From Telluria aromaticivorans (GTDB lineage: Bacteria > Pseudomonadota > Gammaproteobacteria > Burkholderiales > Burkholderiaceae_D): a DNA stretch of 41,060 bases. Within the stretch, counting starts at the first letter, position 1. Every line of letters begins with the position of its first letter. The notes under the pieces were generated by a model. It searched no databases and was not told where the DNA came from. It worked only from the letters and a program-made list of their open reading frames with translations. Positions 30,101 to 40,947 of the stretch are shown in pieces. The DNA lies in contig NZ_JABAIV010000015.1 of assembly GCF_013003915.1 (NCBI RefSeq), positions 1 to 41,060 on the forward strand, written 5' to 3'. The position numbers and the translations under genes were made by a program.

Positions 30101-30712
30101 GACCCATTCGTTGTCGATGTTCGCGGTAAAGCTGCCGGCGACGATCCACAGCACGAAGAAAGCCAGCACGCCGACATACACCAGCATGATCGAGCGCGTG
30201 GTCGAGGCCAGCAGCATCAGCAAGGCGCCGACAAAGAACAGGTTGGGCACGACGATGACGCCCAGCGCCCACAGGTAGGCGCCGCCCGGGAATGGGCCGA
30301 CCCGCTGGGTATCGACCCAGGGCATCAGGGGGCCGAGCATCATGCCGGCGACGATCAGGGCGAAGATCACCAGGCAGGCCACCAGGCCCGCGGCGAAGCG
30401 GCCGACCAGGTAGTCGCGCTTTTTCATCGGGGTGGCGAACAGCATGTCGGAGATGCCGACTTCGCTGTCGCGCAGCACGGTGCCGGCGATGAAGATGGTG
30501 ACGACGAACATCGACATCAGGCTGAAGACGCCGAGCAGCTGGGCGACGACGACCGGCGCATTGCGGTTGACGTTGCCGATGCTGCCGCCGACCTGGATCG
30601 CATCGGTGGTGGAGGCGCCGAAAGCGAGCGCGCCGAACAGCAGCGCGCACACCCACAGTAATGGCTGGCGCAGCTGGGTACCCAGCTCGAAGCTGAAGAA
30701 TTCTCTCAACAT
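27131..30712 (-). CDS. ABC transporter permease fused to an M1-family aminopeptidase
   Basis: The 1193-residue membrane protein has an ABC-2-type permease portion with two blocks of hydrophobic helices (about 15-290 and 330-600), then a C-terminal M1 gluzincin domain. The zinc motif is HEMAHQWWGH (about residue 932), followed by the third ligand Glu in MLIESLSQYSALMVME. The spacing is one residue longer than in classic M1 enzymes. The Tyr/Arg region near RKGSLVFYRLRDEIGEE matches the M1 catalytic tail. The peptidase should face the periplasm. The start is nine bases after the stop of the ATPase gene, so the two form one transporter. Such permease-M1 fusions occur in several proteobacterial and Bacteroidetes genomes; the substrate is unknown. 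Confidence 0.92.
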   Translation of the reverse strand: MLREFFSFELGTQLRQPLLWVCALLFGALAFGASTTDAIQVGGSIGNVNRNAPVVVAQLLGVFSLMSMFVVTIFIAGTVLRDSEVGISDMLFATPMKKRDYLVGRFAAGLVACLVIFALIVAGMMLGPLMPWVDTQRVGPFPGGAYLWALGVIVVPNLFFVGALLMLLASTTRSIMLVYVGVLAFFVLWIVAGSFTANIDNEWVAVLADPFGIRALGRATRYFSTAEANAGLPGIAGYMLANRVLWATVALALFGLTLVLFKPQRAGTGKRLFGKAKASAPAAPVAGQIALPRIEPRFTNATRWIQCWHIFTFDAGAVFKSVPFLVMLLFGVLNMVGAASQMGEIFGTTVYPMTHLMVELLNGSFNFLLIIIVTFYAGELIFKERQVKIADVNDAMPVPNWAPLVAKSLALVGVVLAFLLTGIVAAIAIQLVKGGAPIEPLVYAKGVLVAGVPYILMGLIAVVLQVVTNNKFIGYLLMILLMVWQVVAGVMHLDHNLYNFGGLPRTPYSDMNGFGHFIAGWSWFALYWSLFTLAALIVAQAFWVRGLSTEWRSRVREAGRRLTGPAGAALAVCLLAFAGVGGWIFHNTNTLARYEAGDSAMDKRAQYEKTYRKYKDLPHAKIIDVRAAVDIYPAERRVMIKGSYVLENKTSQPLDTLRLQLNPDVVTTLSGLPAHKVELDDKDSGFRIFKLAQPLAPGARLPLAFTVDVRRPGFTNGGTPDTINLNGTFFNNRSFFPLVGYQTDYELTDRNERRKRGLGEPERMARLENKAARADSMFGQDADWISFETVVSTSGDQIALAPGYLQKSWKENGRNYYQYKMDQKMMPFFAYLSADWQVKKGEWKGIPIEIYHDRKHAYNVDRMIAGTQKSLDYFTTQFTPYQHKQVRILEFPNYSAFAQSFANTIPFSESIGFIADLRDKDDIDYVFYVTAHEMAHQWWGHQVTAANVQGASMLIESLSQYSALMVMEKEYGRHKMRRFLRYELDRYLRSRGGEAIEELPLVRVENQDYIHYRKGSLVFYRLRDEIGEEALNRALKRFLQDKGYQESPFTTSAELVDYIRAEAPASKHALIADLFEKIVFYDNRVLEATAKKRADGQWDVSMKLHLAKMEADGKGKETLRAYDEPVEIGIFARAKGAKEADERVLLLEKRVLSSDNPVLTVTVKEQPFEVGVDPYNKMIDRVSRDNRKEVSID

Positions 30713-30721
30713 GGCCGCTCC

Positions 30722-31651
30722 TTACGCCGTGACAGGCACGCTTGGCGCCGCCGCTGCTGCTGCCGACGTGGCCGGCGCGCTGCGGCCGGCATTGCGGATC
30801 TGGAGGAAGTAGACGTCTTCGAGGTCCGGCTCGACACTGCGGAAACCGTCGTCCGGCTGCGACTCGGCATACACGTTGATCTGCGGCTGGCCGGCCACCA
30901 GGCGGGTCGACAGCACGTTGAAGCGCTCCTGGTATTCCGCCAGGGCGTCCTGGCTCACCGTGCGGCGCCAGACCCGGTTTTTCAGCGTGTCGATCGCGGC
31001 CTGGGGTTCGCCCTGCAGCAGCACCGTGCCCTTGGCGATCATCGCCATGCGCGGACACAGGTCGGTCACGTCTTCGACGATGTGGGTCGACAGGATCACG
31101 ACCACCTGCTCGCCGATCTTGGCCAGCAAATTGAGGAAGCGGTTGCGTTCATCCGGATCGAGGCCGGCGGTCGGCTCGTCGACAATCACGAGGCGCGGCG
31201 CGCCGAGCAGCGCCTGGGCGATGCCGAAGCGCTGCCGCATGCCGCCCGAATAAGTGCCGAGGCCGCGCTTGCGCGCTTCCCACAGGTTGGTCTGGTGCAG
31301 CAGCGCTTCGACCGCTTCCTTGCGCTCGCCCTTGCTGCTGATGCCCTTCAGCACAGCGAAGTGGTTCAGCAGCTTTTCAGCGCTGACTTTCGCGTACACG
31401 CCAAAGTCCTGCGGCAGGTAGCCGAGCTGGCGGCGCAGCGCTTCTTTTTCTTTCAGCACGTCGAGGCCATGGAAATGGATGCTGCCGCTATCGGGATCCT
31501 GCAGCGTCGCGATGGTCCGCATCAAGGACGACTTGCCGGCGCCATTCGGCCCGAGCAGGCCGAACATGCCGTTCGGAATCTCGAGACTGACGTTGTTGAT
31601 GGCCTTGACGCCATTGGCATAGGTCTTGTTGAGCTGCTTGATCGATAGCAT
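30722..31651 (-). CDS. ABC transporter ATP-binding protein (partner of the permease-M1 fusion)
   Basis: The 309-residue cytosolic ATPase is of the ABC-2 exporter class. Walker A is GPNGAGKSS, the Q-loop is at YLPQDFGVY, the signature is YSGGMRQRFG, Walker B is LVIVDEPTAGLD and the H-loop is LSTHIVEDV. A C-terminal extension of about 90 residues (from about 220, ending in an Ala-rich SAAAAAAPS stretch) follows the nucleotide-binding domain. It lies nine bases upstream of the permease-peptidase gene. The gap upstream (31652-31965) must contain its promoter. Confidence 0.95.
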   Translation of the reverse strand: MLSIKQLNKTYANGVKAINNVSLEIPNGMFGLLGPNGAGKSSLMRTIATLQDPDSGSIHFHGLDVLKEKEALRRQLGYLPQDFGVYAKVSAEKLLNHFAVLKGISSKGERKEAVEALLHQTNLWEARKRGLGTYSGGMRQRFGIAQALLGAPRLVIVDEPTAGLDPDERNRFLNLLAKIGEQVVVILSTHIVEDVTDLCPRMAMIAKGTVLLQGEPQAAIDTLKNRVWRRTVSQDALAEYQERFNVLSTRLVAGQPQINVYAESQPDDGFRSVEPDLEDVYFLQIRNAGRSAPATSAAAAAAPSVPVTA

Positions 31652-31965
31652 TGGCTTGTTTCTCCAGGGTTTATGGGCAGGTTTCTTCCTTGTCGCGCAG
31701 GGCGCACGTAGGGAGATTATTTCCTCTTAGCTAATGTATCGTTAATGAACCGCATTGTCTGCAAAATGTGACAGGCGGTGGAAAAGCGGTAACGGACGAC
31801 GAAAATCGCGGTATATGCATGAGGCATAGGTAACAGGGGATCGAGCCAGATTCACCCTGGACACTTCCGCTAGGCTCGTAATAACCGGCGAGGCTCAGCG
31901 AAGATGTCCCGAAGCACATTGATCTATCGCAAACGACCTTGCCCAACACGGAATAGACTTTCAGT
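31652..31965. other. 314-base divergent intergenic region
   Basis: This gap lies between the divergent ABC ATPase and acetyltransferase genes and is AT-richer than its left side. It holds no convincing gene, RNA or terminator. One CGTAGGG (31707-31713) recalls the REP arms found elsewhere. Around 31725-31760 a TA-rich stretch (TAATGTATCGTTAATGA) is the likely promoter area for the ATPase operon, but I cannot fix -35/-10 boxes. TTGCCC at 31939-31944 may belong to a promoter reading toward the acetyltransferase. Confidence 0.4.
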
Positions 31966-33237
31966 ATGAAACAAAGAGTGCACTTCAATCCAGTCTCTCC
32001 CTTGGCGGAGAACATGGGCCTACATAAAATAGGTGAACATGAGCCGTTTCTTGATTCGCCCCTGGCGGACGGCCAGCGTCTACCGAACCGCAGCGGCCGT
32101 TCCGACGCCTATGCCTTGCGGGTTTATGAGAACGAGATTCCGCCCTTCGTCGAAGTCCATCTGGAAAAGCTTTACGATAATATCTATTGCTCGCTTGCGA
32201 GACTACGCTTGTATGAGTCCATGGAAGGTATCAGCACCTTCGTCGCCTCAGACGGGAATGACATACGTTTCCTTATTTTGTTTCGCCTTTTCAGAGGTGT
32301 AGTCAAAGTCGTCAACCAGCAAATAGAATTGCGCGAACACGACATTGCGTGCTTTGCAAATGAAATTTTTGCTGTGTATCCGGGTGTGCGCAGGATCGAG
32401 TTCTACGCTTTGAATTGCACGATCCATTCATCCGCATTCCAGTATCTTTATCAACAGATCCAGCAGCTTGAAGAAAACGTCATCGAAATTTCGGGAAATG
32501 GCAATGACTATCTTCGCCAGCTTGGATCAAAAACGCGGTGTGGAATACAAAAATACATGAGGAAAACCGTTGCAGACTTTCCAAGCTACCGATTTGAGGT
32601 GTTCGCGCAGGATCGAGTAACCATCGATCTCGTAAGTGCTGTCGTGCGGTTGACGGAAATGCGGATGAAATTCAAGCATAAGCCTTCCTACCTTGGGGCC
32701 GACTCCATTGCCACCCTGGCGAAACTCGCACGCACGCACGGTTATATCACCACGATCACGATCGACGGTGAGATCTGCGCAGCCAACCTTTGCTTCAAGG
32801 TCAGGGACAGGCATTTCGCCCAAGTGATTGCGCATGACCCGCGCTTCAACCAGTATGCGCTCGGCCACCAGCTCAATCTCCAGTCCATCTTGTATTCCAT
32901 TTCAGATGGCGCAAAAGAAATATGGATGATGGGCGGGCGCAGTGAGGAAAAAGCGCGTTTTCACGCGCGTCAGCGGTTTCTGAACAGTATTGTCGTTTAC
33001 CGGACACGGTTCGATGCGCTTTGCAGTTGGCCGACCTTCATCCGGATCGTCCTCAGGAAGCGAGCAATGTCGGCAAGACGGTTTCTCAGGAAGAAGTCGC
33101 TGGAGAATAACAATCCAGGCCGGTTTGTGGCGAGACTTGTTCACTTGACACGCCACGCGCGAGCCGTCGTGGGAAAAGCCTCCCACGTCGTTTGGACTTT
33201 CCTGGCGGCCCGCCGGGATGGGGATCACACCGAGTAG
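31966..33237 (+). CDS. GNAT-type acetyltransferase-like protein (CelD/FemAB-like), probably acquired
   Basis: The 423-residue protein resembles the GNAT family with a CelD/BcsL-like acyltransferase domain at about residues 180-350: LRQLGSKTRCGIQKYMRK, then the fold with YITTITIDGEICAANLCFKV and NQYALGHQLNLQSILYSI. Such proteins often modify polysaccharides or cell-envelope sugars. The C-terminal 60 residues are strongly basic (RIVLRKRAMSARRFLRKK). Base composition is unlike the neighbours: row 32341-32400 has 29 G/C of 60, against 41 of 60 at 33301-33360. This suggests horizontal transfer. The start at 31966 lacks a ribosome binding site; ATG 32014 with GGAG upstream is an alternative, giving 407 residues. 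The acetyltransferase call is from weak family resemblance. Confidence 0.75.
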   Translation: MKQRVHFNPVSPLAENMGLHKIGEHEPFLDSPLADGQRLPNRSGRSDAYALRVYENEIPPFVEVHLEKLYDNIYCSLARLRLYESMEGISTFVASDGNDIRFLILFRLFRGVVKVVNQQIELREHDIACFANEIFAVYPGVRRIEFYALNCTIHSSAFQYLYQQIQQLEENVIEISGNGNDYLRQLGSKTRCGIQKYMRKTVADFPSYRFEVFAQDRVTIDLVSAVVRLTEMRMKFKHKPSYLGADSIATLAKLARTHGYITTITIDGEICAANLCFKVRDRHFAQVIAHDPRFNQYALGHQLNLQSILYSISDGAKEIWMMGGRSEEKARFHARQRFLNSIVVYRTRFDALCSWPTFIRIVLRKRAMSARRFLRKKSLENNNPGRFVARLVHLTRHARAVVGKASHVVWTFLAARRDGDHTE

Positions 33238-33247
33238 GCAGGCCAGC

Positions 33248-36847
<3,600 letters not shown>

Positions 36848-36879
36848 GTAAGTACTCCTGCCGATGCTGTTGACCCGAT

Positions 36880-36908
36880 ATTGTAGTCCGGACGCGCGAC
36901 CATGTTGG
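36880..36908 (-). promoter_or_regulatory. Candidate promoter of the 5-oxoprolinase gene
   Basis: On the reverse strand TACAAT (36880-36885) is a good -10 box 32 bases before the start codon. A weak CCAACA lies 17 bases upstream as -35. It sits in the 85-base divergent gap shared with the NAD(P)HX-repair gene. Confidence 0.35.
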
Positions 36909-36932
36909 CGAAAATGCAGCACAATCTGGCGC

Positions 36933-38435
36933 ATGGACAATCACCTTTATACCGTGGCGCAGCTGCGCGCCATCGAGGCCTCGGCCTATGCGGTCCTGCC
37001 ACCCGGGACCCTGATGCAGCGTGCCGGCGCGGCCGCCGCGCAGTTCGCCATGCAACTGCTGGGCGAACGGCGCGACCGGCCGGTATTGGTGCTCGCCGGG
37101 CCCGGCAACAACGGCGGCGATGCGCTCGAGCTGGCCGCCAACCTGGCCGATGCCGGCATCGATGCCCTGGTCCTGCATTTGCCGGGTCAACGCGATGCCT
37201 CGATTGAGACCGCCACGGCCCACGAACGCGCACGGGACGGCACGGTCGGCTTCATCGACATGCTGCCGCCAGATGGCGATTGGGGACTGGTGGTGGACGG
37301 CCTGTTCGGCATTGGCCTCACCCGCCCCATCGGCGACGAGTACCGCGAAGCCATCGCCGCGCTGGCCGACGTCCGCTGCCCCATCCTGGCCCTCGACGTG
37401 CCGAGCGGGCTCGATGCCGATACCGGCGCCATCATCGGCCCGGATGGCATCGCTGTGCGCGCCACCCACACCATTACCTTCCTTGGCGACAAGCCTGGCC
37501 TGCACACGGCTGACGGCCGCGATCATGCCGGGCTGGTGCACGTGGAGATGCTCGGCGTCGGGCCGGAGCACCTGCCGCAATCACAGGCCCGGCTCGGCAC
37601 CGACGACGTCTTCGCGCACCGGCTGGCGGCGCGGCGCCACAACACCCACAAGGGCAGCTTCGGCGACGTCGCCATTGTCGGCGGCGCGCACGGCATGGCT
37701 GGTGCGCCGGTGCTGGCGGCGCGCGGCGCCTTGTTGACAGGCGCGGGCCGCGTCTTCGTGGCGATGCTCGATCCGGGCCCGGGTTACGACAGCATGCAGC
37801 CCGAACTCATGTTCCGCGCCGCCGACGACTTTGAGCTCGACAAGCGTACGCTCGTGATTGGCCCCGGGATGGGCGGCTCGGCGAGCGCAATGCGCCTGCT
37901 CGCAAAGGCGCTGGACAGCGACAGCCCGCTGGTCATCGATGCCGACGCCATCACCCTGATCGGCGCGAGTCCCGACCTGCTGGCGCGCCTGGCAGCGCGC
38001 AGCGCGCCGACGATACTCACGCCCCACCCGCTCGAAGCCGCGCGCCTGCTCGGGAAGGACGCCGGCGAGGTCCAGGCAGACCGCCTGCAGGCCGCGCGCG
38101 ACATGGCCGTGCGCACCAATGCCACGGTCATCCTCAAGGGTTCGGGTTCGGTCATCGCGCAGCCGAATGGCGAAACCGTGATCAACCCCACCGGCAATGC
38201 CGGACTGGCGACCGCTGGAAGCGGCGACGTGCTGGCGGGAATCTGCGGAACCCTGCTGGCGCAAGGCTGGCCGGCCTGGGAAGCGGCCAGCGGCGCCACA
38301 TGGATCCATGGCGCCGCGGCAGACCTGCTGGTAGCCAATGGCGTCGGCCCAATCGGGTTGACGGCAGGCGAATTGCCCGCGGCGGCGCGGGCGGTGCTGA
38401 ACATGCTGGTGCTTGACGCCGCCGACGGAAATTAA
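36933..38435 (+). CDS. nnr: Bifunctional NAD(P)H-hydrate epimerase/dehydratase
   Basis: The 500-residue enzyme repairs hydrated NADH/NADPH (NAD(P)HX). The N-terminal YjeF_N epimerase domain (about 1-210) has GPGNNGGDALELA and DGLFGIGLTRPI. The C-terminal ribokinase-like dehydratase domain (about 225-495) has HKGSFGDVAIVGG, TPHPLEAARLLG, ILKGSGSVIAQP and NAGLATAGSGDVLAGI. The start is placed at ATG 36933 (MDNHLYTV), where the family N-terminus begins. Its stop overlaps the stop of the convergent ATPase gene (TTAA palindrome, 38432-38435). It is divergent from 5-oxoprolinase, another damage-repair enzyme. Confidence 0.95.
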   Translation: MDNHLYTVAQLRAIEASAYAVLPPGTLMQRAGAAAAQFAMQLLGERRDRPVLVLAGPGNNGGDALELAANLADAGIDALVLHLPGQRDASIETATAHERARDGTVGFIDMLPPDGDWGLVVDGLFGIGLTRPIGDEYREAIAALADVRCPILALDVPSGLDADTGAIIGPDGIAVRATHTITFLGDKPGLHTADGRDHAGLVHVEMLGVGPEHLPQSQARLGTDDVFAHRLAARRHNTHKGSFGDVAIVGGAHGMAGAPVLAARGALLTGAGRVFVAMLDPGPGYDSMQPELMFRAADDFELDKRTLVIGPGMGGSASAMRLLAKALDSDSPLVIDADAITLIGASPDLLARLAARSAPTILTPHPLEAARLLGKDAGEVQADRLQAARDMAVRTNATVILKGSGSVIAQPNGETVINPTGNAGLATAGSGDVLAGICGTLLAQGWPAWEAASGATWIHGAAADLLVANGVGPIGLTAGELPAAARAVLNMLVLDAADGN

Positions 38436-39172
38436 ACCAGGCGGCCGGCCGCGATCGTGATGGTGCGGCCACAGCGCGCGGCCATCGCCGGGTCGTGCGT
38501 GACCAGCACGAGGGTGGAGCCGCGTTCGCGGTTCAGTTCGAACATGAGGCCGATGATGGATTCGCCGGTGGCGGCATCCAGGCTGCCGGTCGGTTCGTCT
38601 GCGAACAGCAGCGGCGGTTCGGTCACGAAGGCGCGCGCCAGTGCCACGCGCTGCTGCTCGCCGCCGGACAGGTATTTTGGATAATGCTTGAGGCGGCTCG
38701 ACAGGCCCACGCGGCCCAGCATCGCTTCGGCCTTGGCGCGCGCATCGGCATCGCCGCGCAGTTCCAGCGGCAGCATGACGTTTTCGACCGCGTTCAGGTG
38801 GGCGAGCAACTGGAAGGACTGGAACACGAAGCCCAACTTGGCCTTGCGGAAAGCGGCGCGGCCATCCTCGTCTAATGCGAAGATATCGGTGCCGTCCAGC
38901 AGGACCTTGCCGCCGGATGGCGTATCGAGGCCGGCCAGCAGGCCCAGCAGCGTCGATTTGCCGGAGCCGGACGCGCCGACGAGCGCGAGCGTCTCGGCCG
39001 GTTGCACGGTAAAATCGACGTTGTGCAGGATGGTGAGTTCGCCGCTGGCGTCCGCTACCCGCTTGGACAGGCCGCTGACCTCGATCGCCGGCGGCCGCCC
39101 TACAGGACTTGTGCCCGCATTTGCGCCGCTCGTCGTCGCACCATTCTTGGAAACCTCGGGATTATCACGCAT
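38432..39172 (-). CDS. ABC transporter ATP-binding protein, YbbA/LolD type
   Basis: This 246-residue ATPase is of the MacB/LolD/YbbA group: Walker A GASGSGKSTLLGLLAGLD, signature LSGGEQQRVALARAF, Walker B LLFADEPTGSLD and H-loop VTHDPAMA. An N-terminal extension of about 30 low-complexity residues (SKNGATTSGANAGTS) precedes the domain. The divergent position with tesA is the same as ybbA-tesA in E. coli, so YbbA is likely. The partner permease YbbP usually follows ybbA, but here the next gene is convergent nnr, so the permease is missing locally. The start codon shares CATG (39170-39173) with the tesA start on the other strand. Confidence 0.9.
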   Translation of the reverse strand: MRDNPEVSKNGATTSGANAGTSPVGRPPAIEVSGLSKRVADASGELTILHNVDFTVQPAETLALVGASGSGKSTLLGLLAGLDTPSGGKVLLDGTDIFALDEDGRAAFRKAKLGFVFQSFQLLAHLNAVENVMLPLELRGDADARAKAEAMLGRVGLSSRLKHYPKYLSGGEQQRVALARAFVTEPPLLFADEPTGSLDAATGESIIGLMFELNRERGSTLVLVTHDPAMAARCGRTITIAAGRLV

Positions 39173-39800
39173 GCTTGCTGTTCTTAAGAAATTGACTGTT
39201 GTTGCAATCCTGACGCTGGCAGCGTCATCGAGCGCCTATTCTGCACCAAAAACCGTGCTTGTGGTGGGCGACAGCCTGTCAGCCGAATACGGCATCACGC
39301 GCGGCGCGGGCTGGGTGGCACTGCTCGAACAAAAGATGAAAGCGGAAAAAATCCAGGCCTCGGTGGTCAACGCCAGCATCAGCGGCGAGACCACCATTGG
39401 CGGGCGCACCCGCCTGCCGGCCCTGCTCGACCAGCACCGGCCCGACGTCGTCGTGATCGAACTGGGCGCCAACGACGGCCTGCGCGGCCTGCCGGTAGCC
39501 TCGGCCGAAGGCAACCTGCGCGCAATGATCGACATGGCGCACAAGAAGAAGGCCAAGGTGATGCTGGTGGGGATGCGCATGCCGCCCAACTACGGCCGCG
39601 CCTACACGGAAAGCTTCTTCAACATGTTCAAGAAGGTCTCAAACGAGACCAAGTCGCCGCTGGTGCCCTTCATGCTCGAGGGCGTCGCCGACAAGCCGGC
39701 CCTGTTCCAGCAAGACCGCCTGCATCCGACCGCCGCGGCCCACCCGATCATCCTGAATAACATCTGGCCGCAGTTCGCCACCCTCGTGAAGAAACAATGA
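39171..39800 (+). CDS. tesA: Arylesterase / acyl-CoA thioesterase I (SGNH hydrolase)
   Basis: The 209-residue SGNH-family hydrolase has a signal peptide (MLAVLKKLTVVAILTLAASSSAYS), so it is periplasmic. The four blocks are VVGDSLSAEYGI (catalytic Ser), SISGETTIGG (Gly), ELGANDGLRG (Asn) and DRLHPTAAAH (Asp/His). TesA hydrolyses acyl-CoAs, aryl esters and lysophospholipids. ATG 39171 is chosen because it gives the signal peptide; the frame extends upstream only as antisense to the ATPase. Its stop overlaps the selU start by four bases (ATGA), so the two are coupled. Confidence 0.95.
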   Translation: MLAVLKKLTVVAILTLAASSSAYSAPKTVLVVGDSLSAEYGITRGAGWVALLEQKMKAEKIQASVVNASISGETTIGGRTRLPALLDQHRPDVVVIELGANDGLRGLPVASAEGNLRAMIDMAHKKKAKVMLVGMRMPPNYGRAYTESFFNMFKKVSNETKSPLVPFMLEGVADKPALFQQDRLHPTAAAHPIILNNIWPQFATLVKKQ

Positions 39801-40852
39801 AATACCCTGCCGTCCTGAGTTTTGCCGACATCCTTCCCGAACTCGACGCCTTCGACGCCATCATCGACGCGCGCACCGAGGCGGAATTCGCCCTCGATCG
39901 CATCCCCGGTGCGATCAATGCGCCGGTGCTGGACGACGAACAGCGCGTCAAGGTCGGCACCCTGTACAAGCAGGTCGGCGCCTTCGAGGCGAAGAAGGTC
40001 GGCGCCCCGCTGGTGGCCGCCAACATCGCGCGCCACGTCGAGACGCTGTGGGCGGACAAGCCCAAGGACTGGAAGCCGCTGGTCTACTGCTGGCGCGGCG
40101 GCAACCGCAGCGGCTCGATGGCCCACATCCTGGCCAAGATCGGCTGGCCGGCGATCCAGCTCGATGGCGGCTACAAGGCCTACCGCGCACACGTCGCGGC
40201 AAGCCTGGAAACCCCGTCCGAGCTGGACTTCCGGGTCGTCTGCGGCACCACCGGCAGCGGCAAGAGCCGCCTGCTGGAAACGCTCGACGGCATCGGCGCC
40301 CAGGTGCTCGACCTGGAACGCCTGGCCGCCCACCGCGGCTCCGTATTGGGCCACCTGCCAAACGAGCCTCAGCCGACCCAGAAGATGTTCGAAAGCCTCA
40401 TCTGGGACAAGCTGCGCCGTTTCGATCCATCCAGGCCGGTGTTCGTGGAGTCCGAAAGCAAGAAGGTCGGCAACCTGCGCGTGCCCGACGCCGTGATGCA
40501 GCGCATGCGCGCCTCGACCTGCATCTCGCTGTCGCTGTCGCGCGAGAACCGCGTGCGCCTTCTGATGGAAGACTACGAGCACTTCTGCGCCAATCCCGAT
40601 GCCCTCAACACCCAGCTGGATCACCTGGTGCAGCTGCACGGGCGCGCCAAGATCGATGCCTGGCATGCGATGGCCAAGGGCGGCGCGATGCCGGAGCTGG
40701 TGGGAGAGCTGCTGGAGGAGCATTACGACCCTGCCTACCTGCGCTCGATCGACCGCAATTTCGTGCAGGTGTCGAAGGGGGAAGTGCTGGAGTTGAAGGA
40801 TATTGCGGAAGATGATTTCGTGGCGGCGGCGCGGCATTTGCATGCGGCGTAG
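39797..40852 (+). CDS. selU: tRNA 2-selenouridine/geranyl-2-thiouridine synthase
   Basis: The 351-residue enzyme (SelU/MnmH, YbbB) replaces sulfur by selenium in 2-thiouridine at the wobble position of certain tRNAs, via a geranylated intermediate. The N-terminal rhodanese domain has catalytic Cys98 in LVYCWRGGNRSGS. A P-loop follows at about 150-157 (GTTGSGKS), with the characteristic DLERLAAHRGSVLG. Length is typical. The start overlaps the tesA stop (ATGA). Selenium use would need SelD, which is not in the window. It ends about 40 bases before a REP-like repeat and 93 bases before an IS end. Confidence 0.96.
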   Translation: MKYPAVLSFADILPELDAFDAIIDARTEAEFALDRIPGAINAPVLDDEQRVKVGTLYKQVGAFEAKKVGAPLVAANIARHVETLWADKPKDWKPLVYCWRGGNRSGSMAHILAKIGWPAIQLDGGYKAYRAHVAASLETPSELDFRVVCGTTGSGKSRLLETLDGIGAQVLDLERLAAHRGSVLGHLPNEPQPTQKMFESLIWDKLRRFDPSRPVFVESESKKVGNLRVPDAVMQRMRASTCISLSLSRENRVRLLMEDYEHFCANPDALNTQLDHLVQLHGRAKIDAWHAMAKGGAMPELVGELLEEHYDPAYLRSIDRNFVQVSKGEVLELKDIAEDDFVAAARHLHAA

Positions 40853-40892
40853 GGGAGACAAAGGCCACGTTAGGGCTATTCTTCGGCTGCTT

Positions 40893-40947
40893 GAACGCGC
40901 GGGCGGGAGACCCGCCCACCCTACGAACAGCTGCAATTCGTAGGGTG
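40893..40947. repeat. REP-like repeat adjoining an IS end
   Basis: A perfect hairpin GGGCGGG-AGA-CCCGCCC is followed by CACCCTACG (40917-40925), a 13-base spacer and CGTAGGGTG (40939-40947), a perfect 9-bp inverted repeat. The CGTAGGGTGGGC arm matches the repeat pair at 11641-11743. The IS end TGTGTAA begins inside or right after the last arm. Confidence 0.6.

Noticed and set aside
26777..30661. 1294-residue forward open frame opposite the permease-peptidase and giant genes
   Set aside because: Extreme His/Gln/Asp/Arg composition, typical of the antisense frame of GC-rich genes. The reverse strand has clear membrane helices and a zinc motif.
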